Below are positions 1 through 8,092 of a stretch of 8,817 bases of DNA, in pieces. Within the stretch, counting starts at the first letter, position 1. Each line of letters begins with the position of its first letter. Source of the stretch: Nitrospira sp. (GTDB lineage Bacteria; Nitrospirota; Nitrospiria; Nitrospirales; Nitrospiraceae); the NCBI GenBank assembly GCA_015904055.1, contig JABMDE010000013.1, forward strand, positions 8,930 to 17,746, given 5' to 3'. The notes under the pieces are model-generated. The model was not told the DNA's origin. It saw only the letters and a program-made list of their open reading frames with translations, and did no database searches. Both the position numbers and the translations under genes were made by a program.

Positions 1-269
1 CCATAGGCGACGGCCAGAGACTGATGGCCCAAGCAGACGCCGAGGATAGGAATCTTACCTCCAAAGCCACGAATCGTGTCGACTGAGATACCTGCTTCCT
101 TGGGCGTGCAGGGGCCTGGGGAAATGACGATCCGGCTGGGATGCAGATCCTCGATCTGTCCAAGCGTAATCTTGTCATTGCGATACACCCGGACATCTTC
201 GCCCAGTTCACCGAGATACTGGACCAGGTTGTATGTAAAGGAATCGTAGTTGTCGATGATCAGCAGCAT
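1..269 (-). CDS. trpG: Anthranilate synthase component II (glutamine amidotransferase), partial
   Basis: The product is the glutaminase subunit that supplies ammonia to TrpE for making anthranilate from chorismate, the first step of tryptophan synthesis. Only the N-terminal 89 complete codons are in the window; the 3' end lies beyond base 1. The protein opens with [20 protein letters not shown], the standard start of the TrpG/PabA family. It then has the oxyanion-loop motif SPGPCTP (about residues 50-56) and the nucleophile motif GVCLGHQ with Cys79. The ATG at 269 is the only sensible start; its Shine-Dalgarno is weak (GACGAG about 10 nt upstream). It lies 73 nt downstream of trpE on the same strand, so it is very likely co-transcribed. 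TrpG enzymes can also serve PabB in folate synthesis (amphibolic TrpG/PabA), and the sequence cannot separate these roles. The catalytic His-Glu of the triad is outside the window. Confidence 0.95.
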   Translation of the reverse strand, partial: MLLIIDNYDSFTYNLVQYLGELGEDVRVYRNDKITLGQIEDLHPSRIVISPGPCTPKEAGISVDTIRGFGGKIPILGVCLGHQSLAVAY

Positions 270-286
270 AGTGTTACTCGTCGCTC

Positions 287-331
287 GCGAAGCGTATCTC
301 GTCAGAGAATCCGGCGCGCTTCACGCTTCAC
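287..331 (-). repeat. Inverted repeat in the trpE-trpG gap
   Basis: Arms at 287-295 and 323-331 form a 9-bp stem, written on the transcribed minus strand as GTGAAGCGT and ACGCTTCGC, with one T-G wobble and a 27-nt loop. The stem fills most of the 73-nt gap between the trpE stop and the trpG start. It has no following T-run, so it is not an intrinsic terminator. It could be an mRNA processing or translation-tuning hairpin, or chance. Confidence 0.3.
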
Positions 332-342
332 GAACACCGTCT

Positions 343-1839
343 TTATTCCAGCCCCTGCTCCGCCAGCTCGATCGCTTTCATCATGGCCCGGGTCTTATTG
401 CAGGTCTCTTCGTACTCATGCTCCGGGTTCGAATCGGCGACGATGCCGGCTCCTGCCTGAATGAACGCCCGATGGCGGGACACGACCACCGTCCGAATAT
501 TGATACACATATCCATGTTGCCGGAAAAACTGAGATACCCCACCGCACCGGCATAGGGACCGCGTTTCGTGGGCTCCAGCTCCTCGATGATCTCCATCGC
601 TCTGATTTTAGGCGCACCGGATACGGTGCCGGCCGGGAAGCAGGCCTTCAACACATCGTACGCGGTTTTGGACTTCTCCAGTTTTCCGGTGACATTCGAC
701 ACAATGTGCATGACATGCGAATACCGCTCTACGTTCATCAGCGATTCGACCTGAACCGATCCTTGCTCAGCCACCCGCCCGACATCGTTGCGGCCCAAAT
801 CGACCAGCATGATATGTTCGGCCCGCTCTTTGGTATCCGCCAGGAGACGGCGTTCAAGCTGCACATCTTCCTCGACGGTCGTGCCCCGCCGCCGTGTCCC
901 GGCAATTGGACGCACCGACACCAGCCCGTCCTCGCACCGCACAAGTATTTCGGGCGAGGAGCCGACAAGTTCAACCCCGGCAATACGCAGATAATACATG
1001 TAGGGCGACGGATTGACGACGCGCAGCGCCCGATACAGTTGAAACGGCGATGCGTGCAAATTCGTCTCCCATCGCTGAGACAACACACATTGGAAGATGT
1101 CTCCGGCCTTGATGTATTCCTGCGCACGCGCAACCATCTTTTCGAAGTCCGCCTTGCTCATATTCGGCGTGAAACGGAGGGGAGACCGCCGACGCTTCGG
1201 CTTGGCCTGCCGAAACGGCCGGCGAAGCCGGGCGATCATCCGTTCAATCCGGCCTGTCGCCTGGCGATAGGCCGCGCGAATGTCACGATCTGACGTAGAT
1301 TTCACGTGGGCATTGGCTACAACTTTGATTTTTTGCGAGACGTTATCGAAAATGAGCAGCGTCTCGGTCAACAGGAAGGCAAAATCCGGCAAGCCGAGGT
1401 GATCCTTCTTCCTGGAGGAAAGCGCCTCGAAGGATTTCACCATGTCGTATCCCAGATACCCCACGGCCCCGCCCACAAAGCGCGGCAAGCCAGGAACGGT
1501 CACCGGGCGGTAGCCCTCCATGAACTCTCGCAGACGATCTAACGGGGCGCCGCGACTGGGAATCCGGCGACTGCGCGAGCCCTTCTTGATACAGAGGTCT
1601 CCACGGTCTTCGACCAACACGATGGGAGCGCCGCTCCCGAGAAACGAGTAGCGCGCCCATTTCTCTCCTCCCTGAACACTTTCCAACAAGTATGCCGATG
1701 GGCCATGGTCGATCTTGGCAAAAGCCGAAACCGGCGTGTCATGATCCGCCAGAATTTCCCGGTACAGGGGAATGAGGTTACCCTCTTTTGTATAGGACCG
1801 AAATTCGTCCAGGCTGAGTGAATACACCGGCGTTCCCAT
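343..1839 (-). CDS. trpE: Anthranilate synthase component I
   Basis: This is the chorismate-binding subunit that converts chorismate plus ammonia to anthranilate and pyruvate. The 498-residue product is normal for the family. The N-terminal domain carries the tryptophan feedback motif LLES at residues 51-54. The second part of that pocket, NPSPYMYY, is at 276-283. The chorismate-binding domain shows PIAGTRRRG (311-319), EHIMLVDLGRND (341-352), FPAGTVSGAPK (401-411), and near the end GPYAGAVGY and QAGAGIVADSNPEHE. The intact LLES motif favours true, feedback-inhibited TrpE over PabB. I chose the ATG at 1839, which has ACGGAG a few bases upstream and sits 13 nt after the stop of the LysM gene. 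A TTG at 1869 would extend the frame by 10 residues but would overlap that gene. trpG follows 73 nt downstream. All active-site motifs look intact. Confidence 0.96.
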   Translation of the reverse strand: MGTPVYSLSLDEFRSYTKEGNLIPLYREILADHDTPVSAFAKIDHGPSAYLLESVQGGEKWARYSFLGSGAPIVLVEDRGDLCIKKGSRSRRIPSRGAPLDRLREFMEGYRPVTVPGLPRFVGGAVGYLGYDMVKSFEALSSRKKDHLGLPDFAFLLTETLLIFDNVSQKIKVVANAHVKSTSDRDIRAAYRQATGRIERMIARLRRPFRQAKPKRRRSPLRFTPNMSKADFEKMVARAQEYIKAGDIFQCVLSQRWETNLHASPFQLYRALRVVNPSPYMYYLRIAGVELVGSSPEILVRCEDGLVSVRPIAGTRRRGTTVEEDVQLERRLLADTKERAEHIMLVDLGRNDVGRVAEQGSVQVESLMNVERYSHVMHIVSNVTGKLEKSKTAYDVLKACFPAGTVSGAPKIRAMEIIEELEPTKRGPYAGAVGYLSFSGNMDMCINIRTVVVSRHRAFIQAGAGIVADSNPEHEYEETCNKTRAMMKAIELAEQGLE

Positions 1840-1852
1840 TCCGCTCCGTCCG

Positions 1853-4760
<2,908 letters not shown>

Positions 4761-4761
4761 A

Positions 4762-4940
4762 AGCCTGTCCGACATGACCTTCGTGACGAGGCGAAGGAGC
4801 CACGGTCAGATAAGCAGCGCAAGGCCCTGAAAAGCCAGAAGCGTATTCACTGAAATACGTTGAAGATATATTCGAACCGAGAACGATGCAGATGGTCGCG
4901 GATCGTTCGCCGTAGTAGAACCGTCAGTGTCGGACAGGCT
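4762..4940. repeat. 179-bp inverted-repeat-bounded structured element (MITE-like or RNA-like)
   Basis: The ends are perfect 13-bp inverted repeats, AGCCTGTCCGACA (4762-4774) and TGTCGGACAGGCT (4928-4940). If the single base 4927 is bulged, the pairing extends to 17 bp (TGAC 4775-4778 with GTCA 4923-4926). Three smaller hairpins lie inside: CCTTCG/CGAAGG (4778-4783/4792-4797, or alternatively TGACC/GGTCA at 4775/4804), CGTATT/AATACG (4842-4847/4854-4859, 6-nt loop), and GAACGAT/ATCGTTC (4881-4887/4902-4908). The layout is a closing stem with several inner stems. No reading frame, transposase or T-run is present, and I see no clear target-site duplication in the flanks. It may be a miniature mobile element, a dispersed palindromic repeat, or a structured 3' untranslated region of ligA. 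One copy in this window cannot decide. Confidence 0.6.
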
Positions 4941-5160
4941 CCTCACTCACGGGATTCAAACTGGCAGGTTCAGCCGGAACGGCCGCTTTCTCATCTTTGA
5001 ATATGTGGACACTGCGAATCGATCGCGGGTCAGCCTCGTGGACGACCAACCGGCAATTCTCGATCCGGATCTCCTCCCCGCTTTTAGGGATGCGGCCGAG
5101 ATTCTCCTGAATCAGCCCCCCGGTTCTACCGGAGCGGTTGGCTCGACAAGAAGGCGGGTG
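4924..5160 (-). pseudogene. CorC/HlyC transporter-associated domain, C-terminal remnant
   Basis: In the minus-strand frame, from about 5124 down, the translation begins TGGLIQENLGRIPKSGEEI and continues with HEADPRSIRSVHI. This is the signature of the CorC_HlyC transporter-associated domain found at the C-terminus of CNNM/CBS proteins such as E. coli CorC (compare GGLVMQAFGHLPARGETI and ADSRRIIQVHV). Only about 55 domain residues remain. Upstream the frame meets a stop at 5161-5163, and neither the CBS pair nor the membrane domain is found in any frame. The stop codon (4924-4926) lies inside the 179-bp element, so the last few residues (PVRH) are encoded by its right repeat. A neighbouring frame (5112-5237) joins the remnant at a GGGGGG run, so a lost base there could extend it. 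It is most likely a decayed gene. A plus-strand open frame over the same bases is its antisense shadow. Confidence 0.6.
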
Positions 5161-5410
5161 TCACCGAGGTACAGCCTCTCTGCCCACCCCTCAGAGGATC
5201 TCGCCACAATGATCTGGGCATCTCTCATAGTATTCATAGTGGATAGATCTATCACAGGGGGTAAGACCAAGCAAGCAAATCAAATAAAGTATCAGGTAAA
5301 TCAATACCTTCTGTGGATCAACACGGGTTGATGGCCAGGAGTTCCTCGAATACTAGGTGAATATCCCATCGATGTTACCGGCTTAGAGCTGGTAACTCTC
5401 TCAGAAAATC
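5161..5410. other. Non-coding stretch with a 12-bp palindrome
   Basis: No protein family is recognisable in any frame between the CorC remnant and the end of rlpA. The frames facing the remnant are broken by stops, so some of this may be its decayed upstream part. The stretch holds a perfect 12-bp palindrome GATAGATCTATC (5242-5253) and a stem-loop at 5374-5396. It is more AT-rich than the neighbouring genes around 5265-5310. Confidence 0.45.
5374..5396. terminator. Stem-loop downstream of rlpA
   Basis: Arms GTTACCGGCT (5374-5383) and AGCTGGTAAC (5387-5396) form a 10-bp stem with a 3-nt loop. The single imperfect position is a G-U wobble in plus-strand RNA and an A-C mismatch in minus-strand RNA. 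It begins about 15 nt after the stop of the extended rlpA frame, where a transcription end would be expected. No T-run follows on either strand, so it is at best a weak or factor-assisted terminator. Confidence 0.35.
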
Positions 5411-5566
5411 TTACCCGTCATCGCGGATGACAAAGGATTGCAGACTAAGGGTTCGGTCTAGACGGGCCGATGCAGTCTGGGCCTCGGACTCAGTGAGGAA
5501 CTGACCGACTTGAACTCGATAACGACGGCCCTCAGGAAGATCGACTAAACTCGCCCTGAGTCTGCC
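5411..5566 (-). pseudogene. RlpA SPOR domain, second half in a shifted frame
   Basis: This minus-strand frame encodes 51 residues ending in TAA at 5411-5413. It includes VDLPEGRRYRVQVGQF and then TESEAQTASARL, which is the second half of a SPOR (septal peptidoglycan-binding) domain. It continues the RlpA product that stops at 5532. There is no start codon or ribosome binding site of its own. Removing one base, most simply from the GGG of CTCAGGGCG near 5553-5556, fuses both parts into an RlpA of about 219 residues with a complete SPOR domain. Confidence 0.75.
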
Positions 5567-6071
5567 TCAACAAGGCTCTGGCATTCTCAAGGTCAGAAAA
5601 AGCTCCGATCTGTACTCGTAGTACCCCCATTCCTCCAGGTCTGGGAACATAGTCAACCACGCGAAGTTCAATTTTGTCCGTTCCATTGCCTATCATCCCA
5701 ATGGCCTGAGCCCCCGCCAGGGAGAGATCCAGTACTCGACCTCTGGCAAATGGGCCCCGGTCATTGATCCTCACTGTGACCTGACGGCCGGACGTCAGGG
5801 AACGAACGACTGCGACAGATCCAAGGGGCAATGTCTGATGAGCGGCGGTCAACTGATGCATGTCATACCGCTCGCCGTTGGCGGTCTTATTCCCGTGAAA
5901 ACCAGGTCCATACCATGAAGCTTCACCACGTTCGACAAATCCGATCGGGTATCCAGGAAAGCGGTCGATATGAGGGGGGGCGGCCTTACAGCCTTGAATG
6001 GCAATCCCGGCAAGCAGGATCACCGCAACTGCAAACTTCCGAGTAGCTCTTGGAGGCGGCTTCAGCCGCAT
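5532..6071 (-). CDS. rlpA: RlpA septal ring lytic transglycosylase lipoprotein (frame-split SPOR domain)
   Basis: RlpA is an outer-membrane lipoprotein that cleaves glycan strands lacking stem peptides at division septa. The N-terminus has a hydrophobic stretch and the lipobox IQGC with Cys28. The double-psi beta-barrel domain covers about residues 47-140 (GEASWYGPGFHGNKTANGE, then HQTLPLGS, RINDRGPF and RVLDLS). His78 and Asp104 sit 26 residues apart, matching the spacing of the catalytic His and Asp described for Pseudomonas RlpA. The SPOR domain begins at about 150 (LRVQIGAFSDLENARALL), but the frame ends early after GEFSRSS at 5532. Its second half continues one base out of frame to 5411. 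As written, the enzyme domain is intact but septal targeting would be lost. The ATG at 6071 lies 3 bp after the stop of the ACT-domain gene, so translation is probably coupled. Confidence 0.9.
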   Translation of the reverse strand: MRLKPPPRATRKFAVAVILLAGIAIQGCKAAPPHIDRFPGYPIGFVERGEASWYGPGFHGNKTANGERYDMHQLTAAHQTLPLGSVAVVRSLTSGRQVTVRINDRGPFARGRVLDLSLAGAQAIGMIGNGTDKIELRVVDYVPRPGGMGVLRVQIGAFSDLENARALLRQTQGEFSRSS

Positions 6072-6074
6072 CGG

Positions 6075-6485
6075 TTAAAACTCATCCAGCGATTGGTTGC
6101 GAAGAATCGTCAAGGCCTTGTCGGTATTTGAGACGGTTAAAACGACGATGGCCCGTTTCCCTTCCCTGGAAGGGGTGCAGTATCCACATTTGATGTTGAT
6201 CCGGCTCTTGGTCAACAGATCAGCCACCCCTTTCAAGGCACCCGGCTTGTTTTCAAGACTGAGCAAGAGCGCCGTCTCTTCGGAAAACTTGATCTTCGCT
6301 GCCTTGAGAGCGGCTCGAGCACCGTCCACATCCGCGACAAGCAACCGCAACTTGCCGGTGCCGACGACCTCAGGAGCGGAAAAGGCCTTGATATTGACTC
6401 CGGCCTCTCCAAGCACCGACACCACTTTTGAAAGCTCACCCGGCTTGCTCTGGCAGCGAATGACAAACTGTGTAGTTGTAGGCAT
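6075..6485 (-). CDS. Tandem ACT-domain protein
   Basis: The 136-residue protein is made almost wholly of two ACT domains, small folds that bind amino acids or similar ligands. The first spans about residues 6-68 (QFVIRCQSKPGELSKVVSVL then GVNIKAFSA). The second spans about 71-134 (ALLLSLENKPGALKGVADLL, then RINIKCGYC). Both show the KPG-L motif at the first loop and helix. No catalytic domain is attached, so it is likely a ligand sensor or regulatory partner; the ligand cannot be read from the sequence. Stand-alone double-ACT proteins of this size are often annotated as amino-acid-binding ACT proteins. The ATG at 6485 has GAGGGAG about 8 nt upstream. A possible -10 (TATAGA at 6509-6514, minus strand) lies just upstream, without a good -35. 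rlpA follows 3 bp downstream in the same unit. Confidence 0.88.
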   Translation of the reverse strand: MPTTTQFVIRCQSKPGELSKVVSVLGEAGVNIKAFSAPEVVGTGKLRLLVADVDGARAALKAAKIKFSEETALLLSLENKPGALKGVADLLTKSRINIKCGYCTPSREGKRAIVVLTVSNTDKALTILRNQSLDEF

Positions 6486-6815
6486 ACCCGCGACTCCCTC
6501 TGCGACTTTCTATACTACAACCTGGTCAAGCCAAGTTTGACTTCATCATTTCATATGCCCGCCGGAGAATCAAACCCAGCACTAGGCGCGGCACTCAAAG
6601 CTGTAGACCGTTCGCCAATTTGGAATTGGCCACCTATATATAGACGAATACCTACCCTGTCAACGCCGAATGCAGTGTCAGGAGCCATTCCCGGCCACAT
6701 CCGTCCCCTCCAGGTTCCCGATCCGTCCAGAAAATGGTTTCTGACACCTTTGCGCTCCCCGACTACCAGCATCCCCCATTTGGGGTATTTCCTACAGCCA
6801 TCTCAAAAGGAGAGG
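6486..6815. other. Divergent intergenic region between the ACT and membrane-protein genes
   Basis: This 330-bp gap separates two divergent genes and should hold both promoters. A plus-strand frame is open across it from 6537, but its translation is a proline- and serine-rich run with no domain, so I take it as non-coding. It contains the palindrome with TATATA box at 6611-6640 and a small inverted repeat CCCC/GGGG at about 6773-6785 just upstream of the plus-strand gene. Confidence 0.5.
6611..6640 (+). promoter_or_regulatory. Candidate promoter overlapped by an operator-like palindrome
   Basis: A perfect palindrome GCCAATT-TGG-AATTGGC (6614-6630) is followed 4 nt later by TATATA (6635-6640), a plausible -10 box. 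A poor -35 match TTCGCC sits at 6611-6616 with an 18-nt spacer, so the palindrome would cover the -35 and spacer. A repressor bound there could block transcription of the membrane-protein gene at 6816, leaving a leader of about 170 nt. An activator site is equally possible. The promoter call rests only on pattern. Confidence 0.35.
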
Positions 6816-7568
6816 ATGGCGCATTCCGCACGTTATCCAACTCGTATGTTCGATTCGTCATCACTGGATAAAGTATTTGACCTGGCATTCTCATTCGTGT
6901 CCGTCAGCATTCAGGCTGCGGTCAGGGGAGTGCAGTCGTTGTCTTTCCTCATGGGAGTAAAACCAGAGGTGATTATCGCTGGTATAGCGGGACTGATCCC
7001 CGTCATTCTCATAGCAATTCCCATAGTATTTGCCGATCGACGAAACCGACGCCCTCGGCATGAAGTTGTGATGGCTTGGCCGTCCCAAGGATCCAGCCTG
7101 AAGAAAGTTCCAGAAGCTCCGAGTCACAGAACGAGTCGAATCTTCGAAGCCTCCCAGCATGTTGAGAAGGAACAGGTAGAGCTTACAGATCAGGTCAGGG
7201 AGCAACGGCAAGAGAAATTGTGGGAGGCGTCTTCTGAGCCGAGCTGTACGGATGTTCCACTGCATAAGCACGACAATTCATCGCATCATCGGCGTGCGGT
7301 ATTCTCTTTAGCCATGAAACTGGCTGGTAACTTTCTCATCCGCTCAACCACTCAGGTCACCACCTTGATCGACCGTACCGTTGCACACGTTCAGACACAG
7401 CTGTTTTCTTTTTCCACGGCTCGCACAACATCTCGGTGTTCCTTCGAATGCCACTTGGGGCGTGTTCGCCGGGAAGGATGGACGGATTATGTGCTGAGCT
7501 GTTTGGGATGGTACCCTTGGCAGTGCAAACACTGCCTGACGCGTTCCTATTTCCGTCGTCGTACGTGA
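6816..7568 (+). CDS. Single-pass membrane protein with a C-terminal four-cysteine (zinc-ribbon-like) domain
   Basis: The function is unknown. The 250-residue product has a short N-terminal region, one strongly hydrophobic segment at about residues 50-73 (VIIAGIAGLIPVILIAIPIV), and a following Arg-rich stretch (75-81) that marks the cytoplasmic side. A charged linker follows, with a Glu/Gln-rich possible helix at about 115-137. The C-terminal domain (about 205-250) has Cys208, Cys212, Cys237 and Cys240, with the pattern RREGW..YVLSCLGWYPWQCKHC and a basic end. Small zinc-ribbon domains with an aromatic-Pro-x-x-C-x-x-C-x-x-R pattern are common as uncharacterised bacterial proteins. The first pair here is C-x3-C, which is unusual. 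The start at 6816 has AAAAGGAGAGG directly upstream; 6846 is an alternative ATG. It is transcribed alone, divergent from the ACT-rlpA unit and convergent with nrdJ. Confidence 0.72.
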   Translation: MAHSARYPTRMFDSSSLDKVFDLAFSFVSVSIQAAVRGVQSLSFLMGVKPEVIIAGIAGLIPVILIAIPIVFADRRNRRPRHEVVMAWPSQGSSLKKVPEAPSHRTSRIFEASQHVEKEQVELTDQVREQRQEKLWEASSEPSCTDVPLHKHDNSSHHRRAVFSLAMKLAGNFLIRSTTQVTTLIDRTVAHVQTQLFSFSTARTTSRCSFECHLGRVRREGWTDYVLSCLGWYPWQCKHCLTRSYFRRRT

Positions 7569-7627
7569 TGATTCGGCGTCTGCTCTAGCCTAGCGACTTA
7601 CGTTTCATCTCTTCTGCGCTACGTATT

Positions 7628-7751
7628 CTGGTGACCCGCCCCCGATGATTGTACCAGTGTGCCTGTGGGGCACCGCAACACTGGCTGGCCCGCTTCGGAA
7701 GTGGGTCACTAGCTCCCGAGGGATGTGCAACGACCGGACGGTTATTGCACA
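7628..7751 (+). ncRNA. Candidate structured RNA in the convergent intergenic region
   Basis: A 12-bp stem pairs CTGGTGACCCGC (7628-7639) with GTGGGTCACTAG (7701-7712). Its two imperfect positions are G-U wobbles in plus-strand RNA but A-C mismatches in the other strand, which favours plus-strand RNA. Inside is CCAGTGT/ACACTGG (7654-7660/7678-7684), extended by GCC/GGC (7661-7663/7669-7671). Just after it is a third stem TGTGCAA/TTGCACA (7724-7730/7745-7751). It does not resemble tRNA, tmRNA, SRP RNA or RNase P. It begins 60 nt after the membrane-protein stop, so it could be that gene's 3' untranslated region, a separate small RNA, or a repeat remnant. No promoter of its own is evident. Confidence 0.3.
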
Positions 7752-7832
7752 GGGCTCATGGAACCGCACTCAACAGTCAGTCGTTCTTCACAAGACGGAT
7801 TATATTGAGGGGAAACCTTATAGGGCGAACCA

Positions 7833-7859
7833 GCCTGCACGGTGCATTACCGTGCAGGC
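7833..7859 (-). terminator. Stem-loop downstream of nrdJ
   Basis: A perfect 10-bp GC-rich stem, GCCTGCACGG (7833-7842) with CCGTGCAGGC (7850-7859), closes a 7-nt loop 26 nt past the nrdJ stop. It is the likely end of the nrdJ transcript. Neither side has a T-run, so it may act as a U-less terminator or as a 3'-end stabiliser. Nothing else gene-like is seen in 7752-7832 or 7860-7885. Confidence 0.45.
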
Positions 7860-7885
7860 GTACATCGGCAGACTTCACTTAAAAG

Positions 7886-8092
7886 CTACGAGCACCCGCT
7901 CGTCGAGCCGCAGCTGACACACTTCAGGCAGGTACCGTTTCGCACCATCGTGAACTGCTTGCATTCAGGACAAGGATCGCCCTCATACCCCTTGACCTTG
8001 GCGCTTTGCACTTCGGTCAGGGTGAGCGTTTCACGCGTGATCGATCTCAACCTGCCTGGACACACTGTGTCCATTGCCATTCCCATTTCCCT
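7886..8092 (-). pseudogene. NrdJ C-terminal cysteine tail in a shifted frame
   Basis: This minus-strand frame encodes the conserved end of B12-dependent ribonucleotide reductase: AKVKGYEGDPCPEC, then FTMVRNGTCLKC and SCGSTSGCS, ending in TAG at 7886-7888. The cysteines form the metal-binding and redox-active tail that returns reducing power to the active site. The frame is open from 8092 and is +1 relative to the body of nrdJ, which stops at 8031. The switch must lie between 8031 and 8092; the GGGAAATGGG run near 8080-8090 is a likely place. An ATG at 8086 lies within it, but a separate protein is not expected. With one base removed, a normal NrdJ end is restored. Confidence 0.8.

Noticed and set aside
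250..1293. Long plus-strand open frame opposite trpE
   Set aside because: It is antisense to a complete, motif-rich trpE and its translation shows no domain; high-GC coding DNA often leaves such shadows.
5112..5237. 41-codon minus-strand frame next to the corC remnant
   Set aside because: It has no Shine-Dalgarno and no recognisable domain. It may be part of the decayed corC gene, but not a gene by itself.
4927..5331. 134-codon plus-strand open frame starting with GTG
   Set aside because: It begins inside the terminal repeat, has no ribosome site, and is antisense to the recognisable CorC_HlyC remnant.
6537..6815. Upstream extension of the membrane-protein frame
   Set aside because: The translation is a Pro/Ser-rich run without features, it crosses the likely promoter, and a good ribosome site precedes 6816.
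6891..7271. 126-codon minus-strand open frame with hydrophobic residues
   Set aside because: It is antisense to the membrane-protein gene and has no family signature or ribosome site.
7628..7712. tRNA-like fold
   Set aside because: Although the outer stem resembles an acceptor stem and the length is close, there is no T-loop motif, no D-arm and no sensible anticodon arm on either strand.
7645..7917. 90-codon plus-strand open frame in the convergent gap
   Set aside because: It runs into the end of nrdJ in antisense, lacks a ribosome site, and overlaps RNA-like stems; its translation matches nothing I know.
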